A DNA stretch of 18,371 nucleotides from JBHAEC01 sp041855385 (lineage in GTDB: Bacteria; Bacillota; Negativicutes; Veillonellales; Veillonellaceae): assembly GCA_041855385.1 (NCBI GenBank), contig JBHAEC010000040.1, positions 1 to 18,371 on the forward strand, given 5' to 3'. The notes under the pieces are model-generated. The model was given only the letters and a program-made list of their open reading frames with translations. It made no database searches and was not told where the DNA came from. Shown here piece after piece: positions 1 through 6,667 of this stretch. Position numbers and translations under genes: made by a program. Numbering within the stretch: the stretch's first letter is position 1; each line of letters begins with the position of its first letter.

Positions 1-92
1 CGCCACTGCATAGCAGAACAGAACTCGGCTTATTGATTACTTGTCATTTTTATGCCAATAATATGTCTATCTATATAGTAGGGGAGATTGCG

Positions 93-407
93 ATGGGGAT
101 TAAACATATTGCAAATGTGGAGGAGTTTAATTCGGAAGTAAAAAATTATGCAGGAGTCGTACTGGTAGACTTTTGGGCTCCTTGGTGCGGCCCGTGCAAA
201 CTAGTGACACCGGAGCTGGAAAAAGTAGCCGCAGAGCGACAGGAAGTGAAAGTAGTAAAAGTGAATGTAGATGAGTTGTCTACTTTGAAAGAAGCATACG
301 GTGTACAGGGGATTCCATCTCTTGTTTTGTTCAACGCAGGAGAAGAAGTTGATCGCCTTGTGGGATTCAGACCGGCAGAAGATATCGTGGCTTTGTTGCT
401 GAAATAA
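93..407 (+). CDS. trxA: thioredoxin
   Basis: A 104-residue cytoplasmic thioredoxin that reduces protein disulfides and is itself recharged by thioredoxin reductase. The active site WCGPC lies at residues 31-35 (redox cysteines C32 and C35) and the conserved cis-proline is at residue 75 in GIPS, so the numbering matches classical thioredoxins almost exactly. I chose the ATG at 93 because GGGGAG lies just upstream and it gives the usual family length; the reading frame stays open further upstream (an ATG at 33), but that would add 20 unrelated residues. It stands alone, 385 bp before the hydrogenase operon. HyaE of enterobacterial hydrogenase operons is thioredoxin-folded but lacks the CxxC pair, so this is an ordinary thioredoxin by sequence. 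Confidence 0.95.
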   Translation: MGIKHIANVEEFNSEVKNYAGVVLVDFWAPWCGPCKLVTPELEKVAAERQEVKVVKVNVDELSTLKEAYGVQGIPSLVLFNAGEEVDRLVGFRPAEDIVALLLK

Positions 408-630
408 AATTTCTTTGAAGTAGCTTCTATATAAAAGAGTTTATTTATGGTTTTCACTCATGATTTATCCGGAAATCCTGTAAAAGTCGGTTATATTAGA
501 GGCAACAAGAGAAGGTAAAAATAAGGATGTCTAAAAAGTGCATAAGGAAAAGTGGCTCTGTTACAAGGGTTTTCTATAGAATGATATAAAAATAATTTCT
601 TAACGGAGCTTAAATTTTTTGCATACCTAA
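408..630. other. gene-poor stretch between thioredoxin and terminator
   Basis: About 220 AT-rich bases with no convincing gene. Two very short plus-strand frames are present: an ATG at 447 giving 23 residues, without a ribosome binding site, and an ATG at 527 giving 20 basic residues, with only a weak GAAGG upstream. Neither has recognisable homology. The stretch lies between the thioredoxin stop and a terminator, so it is either a long 3' untranslated region, a small RNA gene, or remnant sequence. Confidence 0.4.
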
Positions 631-664
631 AAGGCATAGGAGCTTTCTGCTCCTATGTCTTTTT
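631..664 (+). terminator. intrinsic terminator upstream of the hydrogenase operon
   Basis: CATAGGAGC (635-643), loop TTTCT, and GCTCCTATG (649-657) form a perfect 9-bp stem, extended outward by G-T, G-C and A-T pairs, and followed by CTTTTTA. It ends transcription coming from the thioredoxin side about 225 bases after the thioredoxin stop, and insulates the hydrogenase operon. Confidence 0.8.
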
Positions 665-669
665 ATATA

Positions 670-684
670 GCCATAAAACATGGC
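670..684. promoter_or_regulatory. inverted repeat, possible operator of the hydrogenase operon
   Basis: GCCAT (670-674) and ATGGC (680-684) form a 5-5-5 inverted repeat between the upstream terminator and the candidate hydrogenase promoters. Position and symmetry suit a dimeric regulator site, but it matches no site I can name (it is not an FNR TTGAT-N4-ATCAA box), and a 5-bp half-site can occur by chance. Confidence 0.25.
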
Positions 685-695
685 AGATGATATAC

Positions 696-757
696 TGGTT
701 AAAAGAGGATAAAATAAGTATATTTTTCCTAGTGAAATAGTAGAGTATTTCTATAGT
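696..757 (+). promoter_or_regulatory. candidate promoter region of the hydrogenase operon
   Basis: Two overlapping sigma-70-like candidates are visible. One has TGGTTA (696-701), a 17-base spacer and TATATT (719-724). The other has TAGTGA (730-735), a 16-base spacer and TATAGT (752-757). Both have good -10 elements and poor -35 elements, which suits a promoter that needs an activator. The choice between them is not decided by the sequence. Confidence 0.35.
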
Positions 758-777
758 AAAAATATGTTGCAGAACCT

Positions 778-784
778 GAGGAGG
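778..784 (+). promoter_or_regulatory. ribosome binding site that sets the hyaA TTG start
   Basis: GAGGAGG at 778-784 is a near-perfect Shine-Dalgarno sequence. An upstream in-frame GTG at 784 overlaps it and cannot be the start, whereas the TTG at 793 lies 8 bases downstream, the ideal distance. Confidence 0.85.
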
Positions 785-792
785 TGTTTTTC

Positions 793-1878
793 TTGAGTGA
801 GAAGCAAAATACGTTATGGAATTTGTTCCGGGAGCGTAAGCTAAGTAGGCGTACATTTATGAAATCCTGTATCGCATTGACTGCAATTATGGGCTTGCCG
901 CCGACCATGCTTAATAAAGTAGTGGAAGCGGCAGAAACGGCGACCATGCCGGTTGTAATTTGGTTTCATGGCCACGAATGTACAGGGTGTGACGAGTCTT
1001 TTATTCGTTCTACCTCTCCCTTTGCTTCTGATGTAGTACTTAATATGATTGCTCTTGAATATGATGATACATTGGCGGCGGCGGCAGGTGCCCCCTTTGA
1101 GGCACATTTACATCACATTATGGAGAAATACAAGGGAAAATATATTCTTGCTGTGGAAGGTGGCGTACCACTGGATAAAAACGGTACATACTGTATGGTG
1201 GGGGGACGCCCTTTTGTTGATGCTCTTAAAGAGTGTGCGGCAGGAGCAGCAGCTATTATTGAATACGGGTCGTGTGCAGCGTGGGGCGGAATTCAGGCGG
1301 CTAAGCCGAATCCGACGAATAGCGTGTCCGTATCTTCTGTCATTTCCGGCAAGCCTATTGTAAAGGTTCCAGGCTGTCCACCGATTCCTGAAGTGATGAC
1401 CGGTGTAATTATGCATTACGCTTTATTTGGTGCGTTACCTCCTCTTGACTCTGTAGGTAGGCCAAAGCAATTTTACGGAAATCGTATTCATGATACATGT
1501 TATAGACGTCCGTTCTTTGATTCAGGGCTATTTGTTGAAAAATTTGATGATGCAGGGGCGAAGGCCGGTTGGTGTCTATATAAGGTGGGATGCCGTGGTC
1601 CTGTATCCTATAACTCCTGCGGAAATCTTAGATGGTGGAACGGATTGTCTTATCCTATTCAATCGGGACATGGCTGTATAGGTTGCAGTGAAAAAGATTT
1701 TTGGGATAATGACAAATTTTATGAACGCTTACCTCAGATAGCTACACCTAATAGCATAGAAACGGCAGATACGATCGGTACCGTGGCTGCGGGGGCTTTG
1801 GGCGGAGCGGTTCTTGCTCACGGCGCCTTAACCGCAGTGAGTGAAACGCGTAAAAAGAAAGAGGAGGGGCATGAATAA
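793..1878 (+). CDS. hyaA: [NiFe] hydrogenase small subunit, Tat-exported
   Basis: Electron-transfer subunit of a group 1 membrane-bound uptake [NiFe] hydrogenase, 361 residues (E. coli HyaA is of similar size). The N-terminus carries a full twin-arginine motif, SRRTFMK at residues 18-24, then a hydrophobic stretch, so the folded small/large dimer should be exported together. Iron-sulfur ligands are in place: CTGC at 63-66, GSCAAWGG and PGCPPIPE for the proximal cluster; RIHDTC and the cysteines of GWCLYKVGC for the distal cluster; and the NSC and GCIGC cysteines for the medial cluster. A hydrophobic helix near the C-terminus, followed by a basic tail (RKKKEE), should anchor the protein and dock the cytochrome b. 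The start is TTG, set by GAGGAGG 8 bases upstream. The stop overlaps the hyaB start (TAATG). Confidence 0.96.
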   Translation: MSEKQNTLWNLFRERKLSRRTFMKSCIALTAIMGLPPTMLNKVVEAAETATMPVVIWFHGHECTGCDESFIRSTSPFASDVVLNMIALEYDDTLAAAAGAPFEAHLHHIMEKYKGKYILAVEGGVPLDKNGTYCMVGGRPFVDALKECAAGAAAIIEYGSCAAWGGIQAAKPNPTNSVSVSSVISGKPIVKVPGCPPIPEVMTGVIMHYALFGALPPLDSVGRPKQFYGNRIHDTCYRRPFFDSGLFVEKFDDAGAKAGWCLYKVGCRGPVSYNSCGNLRWWNGLSYPIQSGHGCIGCSEKDFWDNDKFYERLPQIATPNSIETADTIGTVAAGALGGAVLAHGALTAVSETRKKKEEGHE

Positions 1879-3779
1879 TGAAACGTGTGGTAGTTGATCC
1901 GGTTACTCGCATTGAAGGTCATTTGCGAGTTGAAGTTAATGTAGATGAGTCCACCGGCGTCGTACAGGATGCGGTTTCCAGCGGTACTGCTTGGCGCGGT
2001 ATTGAGCTTGTGGTAAAGGATCGTGATCCTCGTGATGTGTGGGCTTTCGTGCAGCGTATATGCGGAGTTTGTACCTCTACTCATGCTCTCGCATCTTTAC
2101 GTGCCGTAGAAGATGCGTTGGGGATTGAGATCCCTAAAAATGCTAACTATATTCGAAACGTTATGAATGCCTGTCTTGATGTGCACGACCACATCGTGCA
2201 CTTCTATCATCTCCATGCGCTGGACTGGGTAAGCCCGGTAGAGGCATTAGCAGCTGACCCTGCGGCGACGGTAGCACTTCAGAATGCTATTTTAGAAAAA
2301 TACAATGTTACTGCCTTCAAGGGGCCTAAGCTGGGGCTTGAAAGCAGTGCTTATCCGAAAGATTTCCCTAAGGCTACTACGCAATACTTTGCTGCTGTAC
2401 AGGCAAAAGTAAAGAAAATTGTTGAGAGCGGTCAGCTTGGAATCTTCTCTGCTCAGTGGTGGGATCATCCGGATTATAAACTGTTACCGCCGGAAGTGCA
2501 TTTGATGGGTGTGGCTCATTATCTTAATATTTTGGATAGGCAAAGAGATATTGTGACTCCCCATGTCGTTTATGGTGGCAAAAATCCGCATCCGCACTAC
2601 ATTGTCGGAGGGATGCCTTGTTCTATCTCCATGAATGATATGAATGCGCCTATTAATACGGCTCGTTTAGCGTCAGTGGATACATCGGTCAATTTGACCG
2701 CCGATTTGGTTGATTATTTCTATTTACCCGATGTGCTCGCTATCGGACAGATATATGTTAATGCGGGAATGGTTGATGGTGGCGGATTGTCAAAGATTCG
2801 CTGCTTAGGTTACGGATCCTATCCGGATGAAAGTTATAGCGGCATCGCTAACGGAGATTATCATAAAAAATGTTTGGTTCGTGCTAACGGCGTGGTAGAA
2901 AACTTCCATTTGGGTGTTGAAAATGCAACCTACCACCACATGGAAGGTAAGGATTATATGGATCCTGCCTTCATTACGGAAGAAGTGGAACATTCGTGGT
3001 ATACCTATGAAGGAAACAAGAAAACACTTCATCCTTTGGAAGGACAGACAAAACCTAATTATACAGGGCCGAAAACAGGAACGCCGGAAAAATGGGAGTA
3101 TTTGGATGAAACTAAAAAATACTCTTGGATTAAATCTCCTACTTGGAAGGGAAAAGCTTGTGAAGTAGGACCGTTGGCAAAGTATATTATTGTCTATACG
3201 AAGGTAAAACAAGGTCATATCAAACCTACTTGGGCTGAAGAAATGATGGTAAAACAAGTGGATACGGTATCTTCTATTTTGGGTGTACCTGCTCATGTAT
3301 GGCTCTGTTCTACGGTAGGGCGTACGGCGGCACGTGCCCTTGATGCACAGGTAGCTGCCAGTCTAAGCCGTTATTTCCAAGACAAACTTGTGGCAAATAT
3401 TAAAGCCGGTGATACTACAGTAGCGAATATGGCAAAATGGGAACCTGCAACTTGGCCGAAAGAATGTAAAGGGGTTGGCTTATTGGATGCACCACGCGGT
3501 GCACTTGGTCATTGGTGCATTATAAAAGAGGGGCGCATCGAAAATTATCAGTGCGTCGTACCTACAACGTGGAATGCGTGTCCTAAGACCATGGCGAATG
3601 AACACGGTGCCTATGAAGCCAATATGATAGATACAAAGGTTAAAATTCCTGATAAACCTCTGGAAATACTGAAAGGAATCCACTCCTTTGATCCGTGTTT
3701 GGCTTGTGCTACGCATTTATACAACAAAAAGGGTGAGCTTATTACCTCCATTAACACCGATGTGCTTTGCAATCGATAG
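1878..3779 (+). CDS. hyaB: [NiFe] hydrogenase large subunit
   Basis: Catalytic subunit, 633 residues, carrying the Ni-Fe(CN)2CO site that splits H2. The N-terminal L1 motif RICGVC has C62 and C65, and the C-terminal motif DPCLACATH has C607, C610 and H613, giving the four cysteine ligands of the metal site; no selenocysteine is used. After H613 there is a 20-residue tail ending in DVLCNR, which the family's endopeptidase removes once nickel is in place. It has no signal peptide, so export must be by hitchhiking on the Tat signal of the small subunit. It is somewhat longer than E. coli HyaB (about 597 residues); part of the difference lies around residues 395-425, in a lysine- and tyrosine-rich segment. 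It is translationally coupled to hyaA by a one-base overlap. Confidence 0.97.
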   Translation: MKRVVVDPVTRIEGHLRVEVNVDESTGVVQDAVSSGTAWRGIELVVKDRDPRDVWAFVQRICGVCTSTHALASLRAVEDALGIEIPKNANYIRNVMNACLDVHDHIVHFYHLHALDWVSPVEALAADPAATVALQNAILEKYNVTAFKGPKLGLESSAYPKDFPKATTQYFAAVQAKVKKIVESGQLGIFSAQWWDHPDYKLLPPEVHLMGVAHYLNILDRQRDIVTPHVVYGGKNPHPHYIVGGMPCSISMNDMNAPINTARLASVDTSVNLTADLVDYFYLPDVLAIGQIYVNAGMVDGGGLSKIRCLGYGSYPDESYSGIANGDYHKKCLVRANGVVENFHLGVENATYHHMEGKDYMDPAFITEEVEHSWYTYEGNKKTLHPLEGQTKPNYTGPKTGTPEKWEYLDETKKYSWIKSPTWKGKACEVGPLAKYIIVYTKVKQGHIKPTWAEEMMVKQVDTVSSILGVPAHVWLCSTVGRTAARALDAQVAASLSRYFQDKLVANIKAGDTTVANMAKWEPATWPKECKGVGLLDAPRGALGHWCIIKEGRIENYQCVVPTTWNACPKTMANEHGAYEANMIDTKVKIPDKPLEILKGIHSFDPCLACATHLYNKKGELITSINTDVLCNR

Positions 3780-3788
3780 GAGGGATGC

Positions 3789-4499
3789 ATGATGAAACAG
3801 ACTGGTAAAAAGGGCTATTACATTTTTAGTCCGTTCTTGCGAATATTTCATTGGGTTATGGCAGCCTCTGTTTTTACCCTGTTTGCTACAGGCCTTTACA
3901 TTGGTGACCCCGGATTTTCCGCATTGGCGGGTGCAGAGCCGACCATTGCGGTAGGCAGTTGGTTTTCCATGGAGAACATCCGAAAGATTCATTTTATTGC
4001 AGGGTTTATCTTAATAGCTGTATTTATTCTTCGCATCTATGGAGCTATCTTTTATGCGGGAGACCGATTATTGCCGAAATTCAATCAAAAACGGTACTGG
4101 GCAGGCATTACACATACAATTAAACATTATTTGTTTTTTCCGGAAAAGGAAGAAACATTTGTACTTAGAAATTCCTTAGCTCGTACAAGTTATTTGGCAG
4201 TGTATATTCTATTTTTCATTGAGATTGTTACCGGATTGGCAATGTATTCTATGGTTAATCCCAATAGTTGGTTGGCAATGCTGTTTAACCCTGTAAATCA
4301 CTTGTTCACAGAATATCAGGTACACATTATCCACCACTATGTAGCATGGTGCTTTATCCTTTTTGCGATTATTCATGTGTACTTAGCCTTCAGAGCGGAT
4401 GTAGTGGAAAAAAATGGTGAAGTATCCAGTATGATCTCCGGTTATAAGTATTTTCCTCATGATCCTGAGGACATCGAGGACTTAAGAGATGGAAAATAA
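3789..4499 (+). CDS. hyaC: Ni/Fe-hydrogenase cytochrome b subunit
   Basis: A di-heme cytochrome b of 236 residues that anchors the hydrogenase dimer and passes electrons to the quinone pool. Four hydrophobic helices are visible at about residues 14-38, 62-90, 134-156 and 178-202. Histidines fitting the heme ligands of this family are H21 (RIFHW), H68 (RKIHF), one of H182/H183 (IHHY) and H196 (IHVY). AGGAGG lies at 3778-3783, across the hyaB stop; the ATG at 3789 is 5 bases from it and the adjacent ATG at 3792 is 8 bases from it, so the true start may be the second methionine. The end overlaps hyaD by 11 bases. Confidence 0.95.
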   Translation: MMKQTGKKGYYIFSPFLRIFHWVMAASVFTLFATGLYIGDPGFSALAGAEPTIAVGSWFSMENIRKIHFIAGFILIAVFILRIYGAIFYAGDRLLPKFNQKRYWAGITHTIKHYLFFPEKEETFVLRNSLARTSYLAVYILFFIEIVTGLAMYSMVNPNSWLAMLFNPVNHLFTEYQVHIIHHYVAWCFILFAIIHVYLAFRADVVEKNGEVSSMISGYKYFPHDPEDIEDLRDGK

Positions 4500-4977
4500 A
4501 GCGTATATAACTGTACTGGGGGTAGGAAATATTTTACTTACCGATGAAGGGCTAGGCGTTCATATTATCAATGAGCTTGCAGCTGAATATAAGGACATGC
4601 CCCATGTGCAGTTTATCGATGGAGGCACTATGGGCATGGAATTATTAGGTTACATGCGTGACACGGAGTATTTGCTTTTAGTCGATGCAATTAGTGGCGG
4701 AGAAGAGCCGGGAACGATATATGAATTTCAACACAGTGAAACGGAAGAATATTTTACTGAGCATATATCCGTTCATGAAGTGGGAATGCAGGATATTCTA
4801 AGAATACATGCTTTCTTGGAAAAGCCCTTAAAGGATGCTGTTGTTATCGGTGCCGAGCCTTTCAGCTTAGAGATAGGACTGGAAGTAAGTCCTGCAATAA
4901 AGGAGCGGTTCCCTGAGATAAAGGAGCGTATTATAAAACAAATAAGAAAGTGGCAAGGGGAGTTAGAGCATGGATAG
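4489..4977 (+). CDS. hyaD: hydrogenase maturation endopeptidase (HyaD/HybD family)
   Basis: A 162-residue cytoplasmic protease that checks nickel loading and then cuts the C-terminal tail off the large subunit after its last histidine. The family fold signature GVGN is at residues 11-14, and the three nickel-sensing residues known from HybD have counterparts E20 (TDEG), D66 (LVDA) and H96 (SVHE). The length is normal for the family. It starts inside the end of hyaC (11-base overlap) and its end overlaps the next gene by 8 bases, so it is translated as part of the same operon. Its natural substrate is the hyaB product encoded two genes upstream. Confidence 0.95.
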   Translation: MENKAYITVLGVGNILLTDEGLGVHIINELAAEYKDMPHVQFIDGGTMGMELLGYMRDTEYLLLVDAISGGEEPGTIYEFQHSETEEYFTEHISVHEVGMQDILRIHAFLEKPLKDAVVIGAEPFSLEIGLEVSPAIKERFPEIKERIIKQIRKWQGELEHG

Positions 4978-5347
4978 TAATTTACAGGCTGTTCAAGCGG
5001 TATTGCGAGAAATTCAGCTCGCCATGAAGGAGCTTTTAAAAACGGGAGCTACTTATAGCATTTATCTTCAAAGTACGGGTCTCACAGAAGAGGAACAGGT
5101 TACGGTAATGGAAACCTTGGGAAAAGGTAAACTTACCATATCCTTTACGGAAACTGATCAGCCGGCAGAATGGTATGAAACAAGTTTTTCCGGCGTATGG
5201 GTAGGAAACTATTACAATCAACGAGATGATGTAATGGTCTATTCTATTGAGGTATGTCGTTATCCCTTGGTAGCAGGGGCCTTTGATGAAGATATAGAGG
5301 AAGGAATCGCTGATTTACAGCATTGGATTGAAGCGGCTGACTTATAA
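4970..5347 (+). CDS. short HupH/HyaF-type hydrogenase expression protein
   Basis: A 125-residue protein, last gene of the hydrogenase operon. The middle, with LGKGKLTI, then YETSFSGVWVG, then IEVCRYP, resembles the C-terminal domain of HupH/HyaF hydrogenase accessory proteins, which are thought to help assemble or mature the small subunit. Those proteins are usually near 280 residues with two related domains; this one holds a single domain, preceded by a short helix (residues 1-25). It has a good ribosome binding site (AGGGGAG) and overlaps hyaD by 8 bases. The family assignment is by motif and context, so the exact function is inference. No hypA-F genes and no HyaE-like chaperone are in the operon. 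Confidence 0.7.
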   Translation: MDSNLQAVQAVLREIQLAMKELLKTGATYSIYLQSTGLTEEEQVTVMETLGKGKLTISFTETDQPAEWYETSFSGVWVGNYYNQRDDVMVYSIEVCRYPLVAGAFDEDIEEGIADLQHWIEAADL

Positions 5348-5352
5348 GAAAT

Positions 5353-5398
5353 AAAACCACTGCCGGTTCTCTTTATAGAGTACCCGACAGTGGTTTTT
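5353..5398 (+). terminator. terminator of the hydrogenase operon
   Basis: AAAACCACTG (5353-5362) pairs with CAGTGGTTTT (5388-5397), with further inner pairing (CGG with CCG, CTCT with AGAG), followed by T. It lies 5 bases after the stop of the HupH-like gene. With A-rich sequence on the other side it could also work on the minus strand. Confidence 0.9.
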
Positions 5399-5454
5399 AT
5401 TTGAGCAATTTTGGTATTTCTTTAGCAGCATAGTTATATGTCATAAACAATTAT

Positions 5455-5483
5455 TTTACTCATGAGTGAATGCGATATATAAT
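5455..5483 (+). promoter_or_regulatory. promoter of the threonine aldolase gene
   Basis: TTTACT (5455-5460), a 17-base spacer and a perfect TATAAT (5478-5483), about 30 bases before the start codon. A 10-base palindrome, ACTCATGAGT (5458-5467), overlaps the -35 element and could be an operator. Confidence 0.65.
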
Positions 5484-5513
5484 CAGTGATAGAAAGAGTC
5501 AATAGGAGGATAT

Positions 5514-6563
5514 ATGGAGAATAAAAAAGAAAAGCTTTCCCTTGCAAGCGATTATATGAGAGGTGCTCATCCTAATATTATAAAAAGGCTTGTGGAAACA
5601 AATATGGAAAAAACGCCGGGCTATGGGCGTGATTTGATTTGCGAAGAGGCGAGGAGGAAAATACGCATCGCTTGCAATTGTAGTACTGCTGTTGTTGAGT
5701 TTTTGGTGGGTGGTACGCAGACGAATGCAGTAATGATTGATGCATTTCTTCGTTCCTATGAAGGGGTTATTGCGGCGGAGACAGGGCATATCAGCGTCCA
5801 TGAAGCAGGAGCCATTGAAGCCGGGGGGCATAAGGTTCTTACTATTCCGCATGAATTGGGAAAGATTAGTGCTCATAGCGTTCGGGAGTATTTACGAAAT
5901 TATTATAATGATGCGAACAGAGAACATATGGTTGTTCCGGGGATGGTGTATATTTCTCATCCCACCGAATATGGTACTTTGTACACAAAGGCAGAGCTGA
6001 AGGAATTGCGTTCCGTTTGTGATGAATATAGTATTCCTCTATATTTGGATGGAGCAAGATTGGCGTATGCGTTGGCATGCCCCAAAAATGAACTGACACT
6101 GGAGTATTTGGCGATGTATTGCGATGCTTTTTATATAGGTGGGACAAAATGTGGAGCTTTGTTTGGAGAAGCCGTTGTTATACCGGATCCGGAGAGAATT
6201 CCCAGGATTTTTACTATTATTAAGCAACATGGCGCATTATTGGCAAAAGGGAGACTTTTGGGGATACAGTTTGATGAGCTGTTTTCAAATGACCTATATG
6301 CCAATATAGGGAAAAAAGCGATAGAGATGGCCGATAAGATTCGAGAGGCATTACAAAAGAAGGGGCATCGTTTATTATTTTCCTCTCCGACGAATCAGAT
6401 ATTTCTCATTATGGAAAATGGAGCCTTGGAAGAATTTTCTCAATCCGTAGACTATGGATTTTGGGAAAAATATGATGATAACCACACTGTAATTAGGCTT
6501 GCAACAGACTGGAGTACGACGGAAGAAGACATGAACGATCTTTTTAAGGTACTGGGAATATAG
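5514..6563 (+). CDS. low-specificity threonine aldolase / beta-eliminating lyase family
   Basis: A 349-residue cytoplasmic enzyme of the PLP-dependent aromatic amino acid beta-eliminating lyase/threonine aldolase family (fold type I), which cleaves L-threonine or L-allo-threonine to glycine and acetaldehyde. Visible landmarks are the ETGHISVHEAGA segment near residues 89-100, which packs on the cofactor; D179 in YLDGAR, which binds the pyridine nitrogen; and K212 in GGTKCGA, the Schiff-base lysine. The length is typical. It has its own promoter and an AGGAGG site 4 bases before the ATG, so it is a single-gene unit between the hydrogenase operon and the convergent lipoprotein gene. Substrate preference (L versus L-allo, threonine versus another beta-hydroxy amino acid) cannot be told from sequence. 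Confidence 0.88.
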   Translation: MENKKEKLSLASDYMRGAHPNIIKRLVETNMEKTPGYGRDLICEEARRKIRIACNCSTAVVEFLVGGTQTNAVMIDAFLRSYEGVIAAETGHISVHEAGAIEAGGHKVLTIPHELGKISAHSVREYLRNYYNDANREHMVVPGMVYISHPTEYGTLYTKAELKELRSVCDEYSIPLYLDGARLAYALACPKNELTLEYLAMYCDAFYIGGTKCGALFGEAVVIPDPERIPRIFTIIKQHGALLAKGRLLGIQFDELFSNDLYANIGKKAIEMADKIREALQKKGHRLLFSSPTNQIFLIMENGALEEFSQSVDYGFWEKYDDNHTVIRLATDWSTTEEDMNDLFKVLGI

Positions 6564-6575
6564 TGAGGAAAGATA

Positions 6576-6639
6576 AAAAAGTCCATAACAAACACCGAAA
6601 CTGTGATAAGCACATATACGGAATTGTTATGGACTTTAT
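6576..6639 (-). terminator. convergent terminator between threonine aldolase and the binding-protein gene
   Basis: AAAGTCCATAACAA (6578-6591) pairs perfectly over 14 bp with TTGTTATGGACTTT (6624-6637); the loop holds further short pairing (CCG/CGG, GTG/CAC). On the minus strand the stem is followed by a run of T, so it mainly ends the leftward lipoprotein transcript. On the plus strand the tail is TTTATA, so it may serve both. Confidence 0.85.
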
Positions 6640-6667
6640 ACATTCTGTTGTACAAAGAGAGAAATCA

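Noticed and set aside
1..92. Partial upstream gene ending at 36 (frame 1, ending NSAY then TGA)
   Set aside because: Eleven codons without a terminator or any recognisable ending are not enough to support a gene.
93..407. Calling the thioredoxin HyaE
   Set aside because: HyaE lacks the redox cysteines, whereas this protein has a perfect WCGPC and normal thioredoxin length, and a terminator separates it from the operon.
146..457. Minus-strand open frame across the thioredoxin gene
   Set aside because: It is antisense to a full, well-conserved thioredoxin and has no family resemblance or ribosome binding site.
447..589. Two short peptides (23 and 20 codons) as genes
   Set aside because: No adequate ribosome binding site, no homology that I recognise, and short frames of this size are expected by chance.
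784..792. GTG at 784 as start of the hydrogenase small subunit
   Set aside because: The GTG lies on the Shine-Dalgarno sequence itself; the TTG at 793 is 8 bases downstream of it and fits.
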